Positions 45,675 to 56,464 of a stretch of 64,000 nucleotides of DNA are shown here, piece by piece (within the stretch, counting starts at the first letter, position 1; each line of letters starts with the position of its first letter). Under the pieces are notes generated by a model. The model was given only the letters and a program-made list of their open reading frames with translations, was not told the DNA's origin and searched no databases. The position numbers and the translations under genes are program-made. This stretch comes from Rubrivivax sp. (GTDB lineage Bacteria; Pseudomonadota; Gammaproteobacteria; Burkholderiales; Burkholderiaceae_C), in the NCBI GenBank assembly GCA_030681795.1, contig JAUXRG010000020.1:62001-126000 (forward strand), read 5' to 3'.

Positions 45675-47282
45675 TCAGAATCCCGAGGCCTGCCCGTCCC
45701 GCCGCGAATCGCTGGCCGCCACGTAGCCATCTTCCAGATCATCTGACAGCTTCCAGATGAACTGCCCGCTGCCGTAGTCCATGTAGGTATCGGGCGTGGC
45801 TTCGAACCGGTGACCCAAGGCCTTGAGCTCGGCCACCAGCGCCGGCGCCATCGTCGATTCGAAATCGACCGCCAGCCCGCTGCCCACCTTCCAGCGCGGC
45901 GCATCGCAGGCGGCCTGCGGCTGCTGGCGGTGGGTGAGGATGCGCACCAGCGTCTGCAGGTGGCCCTGCGGCTGCATGTTGCCGCCCATCACGCCGAAGC
46001 TCATCTGCGGCTGGCCATCTTTGCTGAGGAAGCCGGGGATGATGGTGTGGAACGGCCGCTTGCCGCCAGCCACCACGTTCGGGTGCTTCGGGTCCAGACT
46101 GAAGCCGTGGCCGCGGTTCTGCAGGCTGACGCCGGTGCCTGGCACCACTACGCCACTACCGAAGCCCATGTAGTTGGACTGGATCAGGCTGATCATCATG
46201 CCGCGCTCGTCGGCGGCGCTGAGGTAGATCGTGCCGCCGGCCGGCGGCGTGCCGTGCCGGGGATCACCAGCGCGCTTCGGATCGATACGCTTGGCACGCT
46301 CGGCGAGGTAGGCATCGCTCAGCAGGTCGGCCGCCGTCACCTCGGTCATGTGGCGCGTATCGGCCACCCAGCGGTAGGTGTCGGCGAAGGCCAGCTTCAT
46401 CGCCTCGATCTGCAGGTGCTGCGACTCGACACTGTCGACCGGGAAGCGCCCGAGGTCGAGCTTGTCCAGCATGCCGAGTGCCATCAGCGCGGCGATGCCC
46501 TGGCCGTTGGGCGGGATCTCGTGCACCGTATATCCCGCAAAGTCCTTCTGGATCGCCGTCACCCACTCGGGGCGGTAGTTGGCCAGGTCGCTCATCGCCA
46601 TGCTGCCGCCGTGCACGCTGGCGTGGGCAACCAGTCTCTCGGCGATCTCGCCACGGTAGAACGCCTCGCCCTTGCTCAGCGCGATCTGGCGCAGTGTGGC
46701 GCCGGCCGCAGCAAAGACGAAGCGCTCGCCTGGCTCCGGGGCACGCCCGCGCGGCATGAAGGCCTCGGCGAAGCCGGGGAGGCCTTGCAGCGCCGGCAAC
46801 TGGCGGCCCCATTTGTCGGCGACGATACGGCCCACGCCGTGGCCGCGCTCGGCCAGCTCGATCGCGGGCTCCAACAAGTCGGCAAACGGCAGCTTGCCGA
46901 AGCGATCGGACAAGGCCACCCATCCCGCCACTGCACCCGGCGTGGTGACGGTGTCCCAGCCGCGCACCGGCATCTTGTCACCGTGCTTGCTGCGGATGTA
47001 GTCGGGGTTCCAGGCCGCCGGTGCCACGCCCGACGCATTGAGGCCGTGCAGCCGCTGCCCGTCCCAGAGGATCGCGAAATTGTCGCTGCCCAGGCCGTTG
47101 GACACCGGCTCGACGATGGTCAGCGCCGCGGCCGCGGCGATGGCCGCATCGACCGCGTTGCCGCCCTTGAGCAGCATGCGTAGCCCCGCCTGCGAGGCCA
47201 GCGCCTGCGAGGTGGCGACGACGTTTCGCGCCATCAGCGGGCTGCGGATCGTCGGGTAGGGGTTGTTCCAGTCGAAGTTCAT
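45675..47282 (-). CDS. Gamma-glutamyltransferase family enzyme (cytoplasmic form)
   Basis: A 535-residue Ntn-hydrolase of the gamma-glutamyltransferase family. The N-terminal half has LMARNVVATSQALASQAGLR, LLKGGNAVDAAIAAAAAL and EPVSNGLGSDNFA. The nucleophilic Thr that starts the small subunit after autoprocessing is in PPAGGTIYLSAADERG. GTGVSLQNRG and FHTIIPGF follow. There is no signal peptide, unlike periplasmic GGT, so it should work in the cytoplasm on imported gamma-glutamyl compounds or related peptides. It is the last gene of the minus-strand peptide-uptake operon, 35 bases after the permease gene. Confidence 0.88.
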   Translation of the reverse strand: MNFDWNNPYPTIRSPLMARNVVATSQALASQAGLRMLLKGGNAVDAAIAAAAALTIVEPVSNGLGSDNFAILWDGQRLHGLNASGVAPAAWNPDYIRSKHGDKMPVRGWDTVTTPGAVAGWVALSDRFGKLPFADLLEPAIELAERGHGVGRIVADKWGRQLPALQGLPGFAEAFMPRGRAPEPGERFVFAAAGATLRQIALSKGEAFYRGEIAERLVAHASVHGGSMAMSDLANYRPEWVTAIQKDFAGYTVHEIPPNGQGIAALMALGMLDKLDLGRFPVDSVESQHLQIEAMKLAFADTYRWVADTRHMTEVTAADLLSDAYLAERAKRIDPKRAGDPRHGTPPAGGTIYLSAADERGMMISLIQSNYMGFGSGVVVPGTGVSLQNRGHGFSLDPKHPNVVAGGKRPFHTIIPGFLSKDGQPQMSFGVMGGNMQPQGHLQTLVRILTHRQQPQAACDAPRWKVGSGLAVDFESTMAPALVAELKALGHRFEATPDTYMDYGSGQFIWKLSDDLEDGYVAASDSRRDGQASGF

Positions 47283-47317
47283 GGCTTGTCTCGGGTCGAT
47301 GGGGCGTTGAGGGTGTG

Positions 47318-48202
47318 TCAGCGCTGCCGGGGGTCCAGCGCATCGCGCAGCCCGTCGCCCAGCAGGTTGAACGACAGCACCAGCCCGAAGATCGACAGGC
47401 CGGGCCATATCGCCATCCAGGGCGCGTTGTCGACGAAGTTCTTCGCAGTGTTGAGCATGCTGCCCCAGCTGGGCGCGGGCGGCTGCTGGCCGAGACCCAG
47501 GAAGGACAGGCTGGCCTCGGCGATCACCGCCGAGGCGATGGCCAGCGTGGCCTGCACCATCACCGGCGCGGTGATGTTGGGCAACACATGGCGCAGCGCG
47601 ATGCGCAGCGGCGGGTTGCCCACAGCGCGTGCGGCCTCGATGTAGTCCTCGACCTTGACGTTGAGCACCTGGGCGCGCGTGAGCCGCACGAAGATCGGCG
47701 TAGCCGAAATGCCGATGGCGATCATCGCGTTGGTCAGACTGGGGCCCAGAAAGGCGGCCAGCGCGATCGCCAGGATCAGGAACGGGCAGGCCAGGAAGGC
47801 ATCGGTGATGCGCGAGATCAGCGCGTCGACCCAGCCACCCAGGAAGCCCGCCACCAGGCCGATCGGCACACCCAACAGCAGCGAGATGCTCACCGACACC
47901 ACGCCGGCAAGCAGCGAGGCCCGCGTGCCCCAGATCACGCGTGACAGCACGTCGCGGCCGATCTCGTCGGTGCCAAACCAGTGCTCGGCGCCGGGCGGCT
48001 TGCGGATCGCGCCCCAGCTGGTGGCGATCGGATCCTGCGGCGCGATCCAGGGCGCGAACATCGCCAGCGCGACGAACATCAGCACCACGGCGCCGCCGAT
48101 CATCGCGCCGCGGCGGCGGCGCAGGCGGCGCCAGGCGCGGCGCCAGGGTCCGGCCTCGGCAGATGGCGTTGAGGCAGTCGGAACCGGCAACACCGCGCTC
48201 AT
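47318..48202 (-). CDS. Peptide/glutathione-type ABC transporter permease (DppC/GsiD-like)
   Basis: A 294-residue inner-membrane permease of the DppC/OppC group. It has an N-terminal cytoplasmic lead, then GAMIGGAVVLMFVALAMFAP and the DppC-type signature (HWFGTDEIGRDVLSR). The ATPase-contacting EAA loop reads EAARAVGNPPLRIALRHVLP. The C-terminus GDGLRDALDPR is typical. With the DppB-like gene upstream it forms the membrane channel for peptides delivered by the binding protein at 49263-50777. Confidence 0.9.
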   Translation of the reverse strand: MSAVLPVPTASTPSAEAGPWRRAWRRLRRRRGAMIGGAVVLMFVALAMFAPWIAPQDPIATSWGAIRKPPGAEHWFGTDEIGRDVLSRVIWGTRASLLAGVVSVSISLLLGVPIGLVAGFLGGWVDALISRITDAFLACPFLILAIALAAFLGPSLTNAMIAIGISATPIFVRLTRAQVLNVKVEDYIEAARAVGNPPLRIALRHVLPNITAPVMVQATLAIASAVIAEASLSFLGLGQQPPAPSWGSMLNTAKNFVDNAPWMAIWPGLSIFGLVLSFNLLGDGLRDALDPRQR

Positions 48203-48272
48203 GGGGCCCCCTTGGGCCTGCGGCCCGCCCCCCCGAGGGGGAGCCAGCGCCTCCGGAGTGGCCGCACGGCGC
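48203..48272. repeat. GC-rich palindromic intergenic element
   Basis: The 70-base spacer between the two permease genes carries stacked hairpins: GGGCC-TGC-GGCCC (48214-48226) and a C7/G5 stem around 48228-48241. It resembles GC-rich palindromic spacers I recall from Burkholderiales genomes; copy number cannot be counted here. It may tune relative expression of the two permeases. Confidence 0.4.
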
Positions 48273-49214
48273 TCATGCCCTCAACCTCGGGTTGACCAGG
48301 AAGTAGGCCAGGTCGGCCAGCAGGTTCAGCGTGATGTAGGCCGTGGCGGTCACCAGCACCACGCCCTGCACCACCGCGTAGTCGCGGTTGAAGACCGAGT
48401 CGACGATCAGCTTGCCGAAGCCGGGGATGGTGAACACCTGCTCGGTGAGCACCGCGCCCGACAGCAGCGTGCCCAACTCCAGCGCGCCCAGCGTGATGAT
48501 CGGCGTCAGCGCATTGCGCAGCGCATGCTTGAGCACCACCGTTCGTTCATTCAGCCCCTTGGCCCGCGCGGTGCGCACGTAGTCGGACGACAGCACCTGC
48601 AGCATCGCGCTGCGGGTGTGGCGCATCAGCACGGCGGCGATGGCATTGCCCAGCACGAAGGCCGGCATGATCATCGCCGCCAGGTTGGCGCGCAGGTCCT
48701 CGAACGGGCTCACGTAGCCCGAGGCCGGCAGCCAGCCCAGCTGCACCGAGAACAACAGGATCATCAGGATGCCCAGCCAGAAGTTGGGCGTCGACAGGCC
48801 CCACAGCGCGAACACGTTGGCCGCGTAGTCCCAGGCCGAACCGCGGCCCACCGCCGAGACGATGCCCGCGGGGATGCCGATCAGCAGCGCGATCACGAAG
48901 GCCAGCAGCGCCAGTTCGACCGTGACCGGCAGCTTCTGCACGATCAGCTCGAGCACCGGCTGCTGGGTGCGCACCGATTCGCCCAGGTCGCCGCGCAGCA
49001 CGCCGCCGACCCAGTAGGCATAGCGCAGCGGCAGCGGCTCGTCCAGGTGCAGCTTGGTGCGCAGATAGGCCACTACCGCCGGATCCTGCTCCTCGCCGGC
49101 CAGGATCTTGGCCGGGTCGCCCGGCAGCAGTTGCTGCAGGCCGAAGATCAGCATCGACACGAACACCAGCGTCGGCAGGATGCTGGCCAGGCGTTTGACG
49201 AGGTACTCGATCAT
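48273..49214 (-). CDS. Peptide ABC transporter permease (DppB/GsiC-like)
   Basis: A 313-residue permease of the DppB/OppB group. MIEYLVKRLASILPTLVFVS and LQQLLPGDPAKILAG are the standard N-terminus. About six membrane helices follow, with an EAA loop around RTARAKGLNERTVVLKHALR. VFTIPGFGKLIVDSVFNRDY and the ending YFLVNPRLRA are typical. It pairs with the DppC-like permease downstream across a 70-base palindromic spacer. Confidence 0.9.
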   Translation of the reverse strand: MIEYLVKRLASILPTLVFVSMLIFGLQQLLPGDPAKILAGEEQDPAVVAYLRTKLHLDEPLPLRYAYWVGGVLRGDLGESVRTQQPVLELIVQKLPVTVELALLAFVIALLIGIPAGIVSAVGRGSAWDYAANVFALWGLSTPNFWLGILMILLFSVQLGWLPASGYVSPFEDLRANLAAMIMPAFVLGNAIAAVLMRHTRSAMLQVLSSDYVRTARAKGLNERTVVLKHALRNALTPIITLGALELGTLLSGAVLTEQVFTIPGFGKLIVDSVFNRDYAVVQGVVLVTATAYITLNLLADLAYFLVNPRLRA

Positions 49215-49262
49215 CGGCGGCTCACGCGGCTTGCGGGGCGGGGGCGCGGCTCAGGCCTGCGC

Positions 49263-50777
49263 TCAAGGCGTCATCTTCAGGCCGCTGATGCGCAGCAGCC
49301 CGTCGGGCACGTTGCGCACGCCTGACAGCTTGGCGTTGTAGGCCCACAGCCAGTTGCGGTGGTACAGGTAGATGATCGGCCGCTCCTTCATCACCCGGGC
49401 CGCGATCTGCTCGAACACCTTCCTGCGCTCGGCCGGCTCGCGCAGCGTTCTTGATTGGGCCAGCAGCTTGTCGGTCTCGGCATCGCAGTAGCCGGTGTAG
49501 TTCAGCGGCTGCTTGCAGCCGTGGAAGCTGAACAGGTTGCCGTCGGGGTCGGCACGGCCGCTCCAGGCCAGCACATAGGCCTCGAACTCGCCCTTGTCGG
49601 CCATGTTCAGCGAGGTGGCGAACTCGGCAGCCTGGATCTTGACGTCGAAACCGGCCTCGCGCGTCATCGCCTGCACCACCAGCGCCAGGCGCTGCGCATC
49701 GGACGTGGTCGGCGTCACCAGCGTGAAGCTGGGGTTGGGCACGCCCGCTTCCTTCAGCAGCGCCTTGGCGCGGGCGATGTCGCGCTTGGGGACGGGCAGG
49801 CTCTTGGCGTAGTAAGGGTTGTTGGGCGCCACCCACTGGTTGCCCACCGTGGCCTCGTTGTCCATCACCACTTGCGACAGGCCTTGCCGGTCGAGCGACA
49901 GCTCGAAAGCCTCGCGCACCCGGGCATCACGGCCCAGCGGGTTCTTCTGCGCCAGCTCGCTCTTGCCGATGTTGATGGTGATGCCCTGGTAGCCGATCTC
50001 GGTGATGCGCGAGGTCTTGAGCTTCTTGTCGGTCTGCAGCTTCTCCATGTCGCTGGAGGCCACCCGTTCGGCGAAGTCGAGCTGGCCCGCGCGCAGGTTG
50101 GCCAGCCGCACCGTGGCATCTGGAATCGGCGTGTAGATCACCTTGTCGAAGTGCACCGCGTCCTTGTTCCAGTAGGCCGGAAAGCGCTCGAACACCATGC
50201 GGTCCTGCGCCACCCGCTCGACGAACTTGAACGGGCCCGAGCACACCGGCCTGGCCCCGAACTTGTCGCCCGCCGCCAGCGCCGCCTTGGGCGAGACCAT
50301 CATGCCAGCGCGGTCGGCCAGCTGGGCCAGCAGCGGCGAGAACGGTGCCGACAGGTTCAGCCGCACGGTGGCGGCATCGACCACGTCGACGCTGGCCACC
50401 GGCGCCAACTCGCCGCGGCGGTTGCTGCCGGGCATTGTCTTGTGGCGCTCGATGTTGTACTTGACCGCCGCGGCGTCGAACTTCTCGCCGTCGTGAAAGG
50501 TGACGCCCGGCCGCAATTTCAGCGTCAGCGCTTTGCTGTCGGCCGACCATTGGTAGCTGGTGGCCAGCTGCGGCACGATGTTGAGTTTCTCGTCGACATC
50601 GAACAGCTTGTCGCACAGCGCGGTGAACACCACCCGGCCGACGAAGGTGCGTGCCAGCGTGGGGTCGAGCACATCGGGGTCCTCGGCCAGGCCGACGCGC
50701 AGCGTCTGGGCTGCGGCGGCCAGCGGCAGCAGGGACAGCAACAAGGTGGGCAGCAGGACTCGTGCGCTTGGTTTCAT
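49263..50777 (-). CDS. Peptide ABC transporter substrate-binding protein (family 5)
   Basis: A 504-residue periplasmic binding protein of the DppA/GsiB family. It has a Sec signal peptide (MKPSARVLLPTLLLSLLPLA, cleavage near AAAQ) and the family motif LKLRPGVTFHDGEKFDAAAV. CSGPFKFVERVAQDRMVFER and the C-terminal IIYLYHRNWLWAYNAKLSGV are typical. It would capture peptides, possibly glutathione-like, given the GGT-type enzyme in the same operon. Start codon ATG at 50777, 38 bases after the ATPase gene. Confidence 0.9.
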   Translation of the reverse strand: MKPSARVLLPTLLLSLLPLAAAAQTLRVGLAEDPDVLDPTLARTFVGRVVFTALCDKLFDVDEKLNIVPQLATSYQWSADSKALTLKLRPGVTFHDGEKFDAAAVKYNIERHKTMPGSNRRGELAPVASVDVVDAATVRLNLSAPFSPLLAQLADRAGMMVSPKAALAAGDKFGARPVCSGPFKFVERVAQDRMVFERFPAYWNKDAVHFDKVIYTPIPDATVRLANLRAGQLDFAERVASSDMEKLQTDKKLKTSRITEIGYQGITINIGKSELAQKNPLGRDARVREAFELSLDRQGLSQVVMDNEATVGNQWVAPNNPYYAKSLPVPKRDIARAKALLKEAGVPNPSFTLVTPTTSDAQRLALVVQAMTREAGFDVKIQAAEFATSLNMADKGEFEAYVLAWSGRADPDGNLFSFHGCKQPLNYTGYCDAETDKLLAQSRTLREPAERRKVFEQIAARVMKERPIIYLYHRNWLWAYNAKLSGVRNVPDGLLRISGLKMTP

Positions 50778-50815
50778 GGGAAAGTCTCCTCGGTGGGGAA
50801 GAAAGGCGTTGCGGG

Positions 50816-51894
<1,079 letters not shown>

Positions 51895-51898
<4 letters not shown>

Positions 51899-52908
51899 GC
51901 CAACACCGCCTCGGGCCAGCCGGCCATCAGCGTCACCGGATCCAGCGGCGCCTTCCAGCAGGCCGAGCGGTGCTGCGGGCCAACCTCGCGCAACTCGGGC
52001 ACCGCCGCCCGGCACTGCGCATCGGCAAACGGGCAACGATCGGCGAAGCCACAGCCGGGCGGCCGTCGCAGCGGGCTGGGCACCTGGCCTTCGATCGCAG
52101 CCAGTCGGCCGGCAGAGCCGTCCAGGCGCGGGATCGAGCCCAGCAGCCCCACGGTGTACGGGTGCTGCGGCGTCTCGAACAAGGCCCTCACCGGCGCGTG
52201 CTCGACCACCCGGCCGGCGTACATCACCAGCACCTCGTCGGCCACCTCGGCCACCACCCCCAGGTCATGGGTGATCAGGATGATCGCGCTGCCGGTCTCC
52301 TGCTGCAGGCTGTTCATCAGCGCCAGGATCTGCGCCTGGATGGTGACGTCCAGCGCGGTGGTGGGCTCGTCGGCGATCAGCAGGCGCGGCTCGCAGGCCA
52401 GCGCCATCGCGATCATCGCGCGCTGGCGCATGCCGCCCGACAGCCGGTGCGGGTGCTCGCCGAAGCGCTGCTCGGGTGCAGGCATGCGCACCTTGCGCAG
52501 CATCGCCAGCGCCCGCTCGGTGGCCTGAGCACGGCTGATCGGCCGGTGGCGCAGCAGCGCCTCGACGATCTGCTCGCCGATCGTGAAGGCCGGGTTCAGC
52601 GAGGACATCGGCTCCTGGAAGATCATCGCCATGCCGTTGCCGCGCAGGTCCTGCAGCTCGGCGGCGGGCGCGCCGACCAGCTCGCGGCCTTCGAAGCGGA
52701 TCGAGCCGCCAGCGATGCGGCCGGGCGGGTTGGGCACCAGGCCCATGATCGACAGCGAGGTCACACTCTTGCCGCAGCCCGATTCACCGACGATGGCCAG
52801 CGTGCGGCCGGCCTCGACCGAGAAGCTGATGCCGTCGACCGCGGCGAACTCGCCGTCGTCGGTGCGGAAGTGAGTGCGCAGCTCGCGCACCTCGAGCAGT
52901 GCCGTCAT
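51895..52908 (-). CDS. Peptide ABC transporter ATP-binding protein (DppD-like)
   Basis: A 337-residue ATPase. Walker A is [12 protein letters not shown], the Q-loop [15 protein letters not shown], the signature [16 protein letters not shown], Walker [13 protein letters not shown] and the H-loop [13 protein letters not shown]. The C-terminal cluster [14 protein letters not shown] marks the oligopeptide subfamily. It begins at an ATGA overlap with the DUF1028 gene and ends in an ATGA overlap with the DppF-like gene, so all are tightly coupled. Confidence 0.92.
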
Positions 52909-53624
52909 GCCGCAGTGCCGCCCTGAGCGGCATGGAAGCGGGCGATGCGGGCCTCGATCTCGCTGCGATCGGTCAGACCCACCGGATCGTGGCGGCCGGC
53001 CAGGCAGGCGGTGAAGGGCTGGTAGCGCTCCAGGCTGACGCGGTACAGGCGCCGCAGCTCGGCGATCGGCTCGGGGTGGTCGTCGACGCGCAGGTCGAGT
53101 TGCGGGTGGTCCTCGTCGCCGTGAATGCGCAGCGCGGCGGCCTGCTTGCCGCGCTTGTCGCCGCCGAAAGCCTCGCCCGCCGCCATCGCCGCGAGCAGGC
53201 GCTCGGCCAGCGGCTGGCCGGCGCTGGCCTGGAAGGCCTGCGCGGTGGCGGCGATCACCTGCGGGCCGGCCAGCATGTTGCCGGCAACGCTGAAGTCGTC
53301 GAACAGCAGGTGGCCGCACCAGTCTATGCACTGGCCACCCGTGTGTGCGGCGGCCGGTCCGGTGGCGGGCAACACATGCAGCTGGCGGTGGTCGCGGCCG
53401 GCATCGGCGGCGGTCAGCGTGGTCACCACCTCGGCGGCCGGGCGGCCCTCGGTCAACAGCGCCAGGCCGGCCGGGCCGTAGAGCGGGTTCATCAGCGCCT
53501 GGGTGGCCAGCGCGCCCACGCCGCGCCGGGTGTGCATGCACAGCGCGCCCACCGCGAAGAAGCGGCTGGCGATCGCCACGCCGAAATGGCCTTGCGCATC
53601 GCGCGCCAGGATCGACCAGGTCAT
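52905..53624 (-). CDS. DUF1028 family protein (putative Ntn-hydrolase-like)
   Basis: A 239-residue protein matching DUF1028: [20 protein letters not shown], then [20 protein letters not shown] and [20 protein letters not shown]. The family has an Ntn-hydrolase-like fold and is commonly found with peptide transporters and peptidases; its substrate is unproven. The C-terminal part includes [20 protein letters not shown], also typical. It is coupled by ATGA overlaps to the upstream amidase and the downstream ATPase, which supports a role in breaking down the imported compound. Confidence 0.88.
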   Translation of the reverse strand: MTWSILARDAQGHFGVAIASRFFAVGALCMHTRRGVGALATQALMNPLYGPAGLALLTEGRPAAEVVTTLTAADAGRDHRQLHVLPATGPAAAHTGGQCIDWCGHLLFDDFSVAGNMLAGPQVIAATAQAFQASAGQPLAERLLAAMAAGEAFGGDKRGKQAAALRIHGDEDHPQLDLRVDDHPEPIAELRRLYRVSLERYQPFTACLAGRHDPVGLTDRSEIEARIARFHAAQGGTAA

Positions 53625-54916
53625 CGGATCAGCCTTTCATGGGTCCATTGCGCCGCGGCCAGCAGGGGGTGGTCCTGGCCCCAGCGGCCGACCACCTGCA
53701 GGCCGGCCAGCAGCCCCAGCCGGCCCTGGGTGAACGGCAGGTGGATGCAGGGCAGGCCCAGCAGCGTCCAGCCGCGACAGAACAGCGGGTCGCCGGTGGC
53801 GGCCAGGCCGGCCGGTGCTTCGCCGGTGGCGCTGGGCGCGAGCAGGACTTCGATCTCGTCGAACAAGGTGTCGACGCGCCGCTGCGCTGCGGCGGTGGCG
53901 GCCAGGTGGGCCGGGTGCTCGGTGCCCGGGATCGCCGCGCCTTCGTCGAGGAAGGCCTGCAGGCGCCCGCTGGGCCGGGGGCGGTGGACCAAGCGATCGT
54001 GGCTCAAGGCGCGCGACATCTCGAAGGCCATCACCGCCTTCTGCAAGGCCACCAGGTCGGGCAGATCGGCTGGTGGCTCGACGTCAGTCAGCGCTGCGGC
54101 CTGCGGCGCCAGCGTGGTGTGGTCCTGGTCCCAGGCGCGGGCCGTGTCGTCATCGGCCATCGGCCACCGGGGTGTGCGGCAAAGGCCGATGCGCGGCGCG
54201 GCGCCCAGCGCCGGCAGGTCGAGCAGCCGCGCATTGCCGGCGAGCACCGCGCCCGGCAAGGCCACATCGCGCACGCTGCGGCCGAAGCCGCCGATCGCGT
54301 CCAGCGTCTCCGACAGGCTCTTGACGCCGGCGCGCGGCACCCGCCCCCTGCTGGGCTTGTAGGCGACCACCCCGCAGTAGGCCGCCGGCCGGATGCTCGA
54401 ACCCGCCGTCTGTGTGTCCAGTGCCAGCGGCAACCTGCGGTCGGCCACCGCGGCAGCCGAGCCGCTGGACGAGCCCCCGGGGGTGTGGTCCGGGTGGCGC
54501 GGATTGCGCGTCGCGCCGCGGTGGAAGTAGGTGAACTCGGTAGTCACCGTCTTGCCCAGCACCAGCGCGCCGGCCGCGCGGCACAGCGCCACCGCGGCGG
54601 CGTCGGCGGCCGGGCGGTGGCCGGCATAGATCGGCGAGCCGTAGGCGGTGGGCGCGTCGACCGTGTCGAACAAGTCCTTCACGCCCAGCAGCAGGCTGTG
54701 CAGCGGGCCGGCGTCCACTGCCCGGGCCCGCGCCTGGGCCAGCACGGCATCGGGGTCGACATGGGCGAAGGCCTGGACCTCGCAGTCGCGCTGCGCCACC
54801 CGTTCCAGGCAGGCGCGGGCAAGGTCGACGGCGCTCAGCTCACGCCGGGCCAGCAGGCGAGCAGCCTGCCAGGCGTCGAACTTGCCCGGCCGAGCAGCAA
54901 TTGAAGGGGACAGCAT
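53621..54916 (-). CDS. Amidase signature family enzyme
   Basis: A 431-residue hydrolase of the amidase signature family. The Ser-cisSer-Lys triad is visible: Lys in [16 protein letters not shown], and the serines in [15 protein letters not shown] and [20 protein letters not shown]. It hydrolyses an amide bond in the cytoplasm; AtzF-like or peptide amidase relatives share this layout, and the substrate is unknown. It is the first intact gene of the operon. Its start overlaps the end of a truncated M20 peptidase gene, which would originally have been the upstream gene. Confidence 0.88.
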   Translation of the reverse strand: MLSPSIAARPGKFDAWQAARLLARRELSAVDLARACLERVAQRDCEVQAFAHVDPDAVLAQARARAVDAGPLHSLLLGVKDLFDTVDAPTAYGSPIYAGHRPAADAAAVALCRAAGALVLGKTVTTEFTYFHRGATRNPRHPDHTPGGSSSGSAAAVADRRLPLALDTQTAGSSIRPAAYCGVVAYKPSRGRVPRAGVKSLSETLDAIGGFGRSVRDVALPGAVLAGNARLLDLPALGAAPRIGLCRTPRWPMADDDTARAWDQDHTTLAPQAAALTDVEPPADLPDLVALQKAVMAFEMSRALSHDRLVHRPRPSGRLQAFLDEGAAIPGTEHPAHLAATAAAQRRVDTLFDEIEVLLAPSATGEAPAGLAATGDPLFCRGWTLLGLPCIHLPFTQGRLGLLAGLQVVGRWGQDHPLLAAAQWTHERLIR

Positions 54917-55020
54917 GCAGCCGCCTCGCACCAGTCGGAAATCAGTTCGATGGACTGCGCAAAGGCCTCGGCGATGCAGTCGACCTCGCAGTACTCGTCG
55001 GTCTGGTGCGCCATCGCCTC
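54835..55020 (-). pseudogene. C-terminal stub of an M20-family peptidase
   Basis: The minus strand reads EAMAHQTDEYCEVDCIAEAF, then [16 protein letters not shown]. This matches the C-terminal helix of M20 peptidases (ArgE/DapE-type), where AHQTDEY marks the last metal-site region. Homology starts abruptly at about 55020, where the 5' part is missing. The frame then runs on to a TGA at 54835-54837 inside the amidase gene. The loss may also have removed the promoter of the whole operon. Confidence 0.7.
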
Positions 55021-55104
55021 GATTGAACATTATGAAGCCGAAAAAGCAAAGTTCATGCCTGATCTTGCCTCCGGGGCAGCGCCGTGCACGCTAATACATC
55101 AACC

Positions 55105-55416
55105 AGTAAATAACGGAACGTAGCGCCGCCCGAGCCTCCAATCCGCGTCCTGTCGCGTGGATATCCACTCGATGGTCTGCCCTGTGGCGTTGCGTGCGAG
55201 ATGCCGCTGGTGGACTTCACGCTAATGGGTTTGCCTGTCGACCGAGCGTCGATCCAGGCATGGGCGGGTGAGGATGCCAATATCGATCTCCGCCATGTTC
55301 AGCCAGTCGCCACGAATTGCACCTCGCTGCGGGTTCAGCCGTCGCAATTGCGCTCGGTTTTCTTGCATGGCGAAATCAAAAAATAGGCGCCAACTGGTTG
55401 AGGCCTTTCTTTGCAC
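55105..55416 (-). mobile_element. IS630-family transposase remnant
   Basis: The minus strand encodes GDWLNMAEIDIGILTRPCLD, then RRSVDRQTH and a stop. The frame-shifted continuation is EVHQRHLARNATGQTIEWIS, ending RYVPLFTG. The first block matches the C-terminal catalytic region of IS630 transposases (SWLNMAEIELSVLTRQCLD). The copy is broken by a stop and a frameshift and lacks the N-terminal part. It sits exactly between the two divergent peptide-uptake loci. Confidence 0.75.
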
Positions 55417-55664
55417 TTCCCCAACTTCTTTGGCGATGGTACGGCCGCGCCAACAGCCGATTGACGACTACGCCACCAACTTGGTGCGAACCCGTACCCG
55501 CTATGGGGCACACACGAGCGCGGCCGCCACCTCCGAGGTCGGAATCGGCCGGAAACGGCTGGCACAAATGCTGCTAACGACTGGACGCCGGGATCTTTGG
55601 ATCCAGTGATACGGACCCGGAGTCACCTCGGGCGGAAACACGAGTTGCCATCAGTCATTAAAGC
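55417..55664. promoter_or_regulatory. Intergenic region upstream of the GntR gene
   Basis: About 250 bases without a gene between the IS630 remnant and the GntR regulator. It should hold the promoter of the plus-strand locus. No clear operator was identified. Confidence 0.35.
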
Positions 55665-56342
55665 ATGAATGCCCCGCACAGTCTGGATTTCGGCATGCCC
55701 GGCGCAGCGGCGCACGACGAGGCCTACTCGCACATCCTCTCCGCGCTGCGGCTGGGCCGCTTCCGCGTCGGCGAACGCCTGATCCCCGAGACCATCGCCT
55801 CCGAGATCGGCACCAGCCGCATGCCGGTGCGCGAAGCGTTACGGCGCCTGGCTGCCGAGGGCCTGGTGACGATGCGCGCCAACCGCGGCGTGACGGTGAA
55901 TGCACTGAACCTGCAGGACATGCGCGAGGTCTTCGAGATGCGCGCCGTACTCGAAGGCCTGGCTGCGCGCCTGGCAGCGCCGCGCCTGGGGCCGGCCCAG
56001 TTGCGCCAGCTGGGGCACCGCCTGGACGTGATGGAAGACCGCGCTGAACCCGGGCTGGACTGGACCACCGCCCACCGCGCCTTCCATGAGGCCTTGTGCG
56101 CCTACAGCGCCAGCCCGCGCTTGATGCGCCAGATCGCCAGCCTGCATGCCGTGGTCGAGCCGCACATGCGCGTCTGGGACGCCATGCCCGACCGCCCTGT
56201 CGGAACACGCGAGCACCATGAAAAGCTGATCGACATGCTGCGCGGCGGCGACCCGAATGCCTGCGAGGACGCGATGCGCCAACACGTCCTCGACACCGTG
56301 CCCGACCTCGTGCGCCAGATGAGCGCGGCGCCCGAACCCTGA
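55665..56342 (+). CDS. GntR-family regulator, FCD (FadR/VanR) subgroup
   Basis: A 225-residue regulator. The N-terminal winged helix reads HDEAYSHILSALRLGRFRVG, then IASEIGTSRMPVREALRRLA. The all-helical FCD ligand domain follows (MREVFEMRAVLEGLAARLAA, then TTAHRAFHEALCAYSASPRL) with the usual metal-binding histidines (HRAFHEAL, HAVVEPHM, HHEKLI). It is the first gene of the plus-strand peptide-uptake locus, 122 bases upstream of the binding-protein gene, and is probably its local repressor or activator with a carboxylate-like ligand. Confidence 0.9.
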   Translation: MNAPHSLDFGMPGAAAHDEAYSHILSALRLGRFRVGERLIPETIASEIGTSRMPVREALRRLAAEGLVTMRANRGVTVNALNLQDMREVFEMRAVLEGLAARLAAPRLGPAQLRQLGHRLDVMEDRAEPGLDWTTAHRAFHEALCAYSASPRLMRQIASLHAVVEPHMRVWDAMPDRPVGTREHHEKLIDMLRGGDPNACEDAMRQHVLDTVPDLVRQMSAAPEP

Positions 56343-56464
56343 ACGCGCCGGTACACCGGGCTACGCCCATTCACCAACTTCCAAAACGCACGGCCAAGCG
56401 TCGGGCGCAGCGGAGCTCTTGCCCCCGCATCTTTCCGTCCCTACCCACCCTGGAGGTTTCCACC

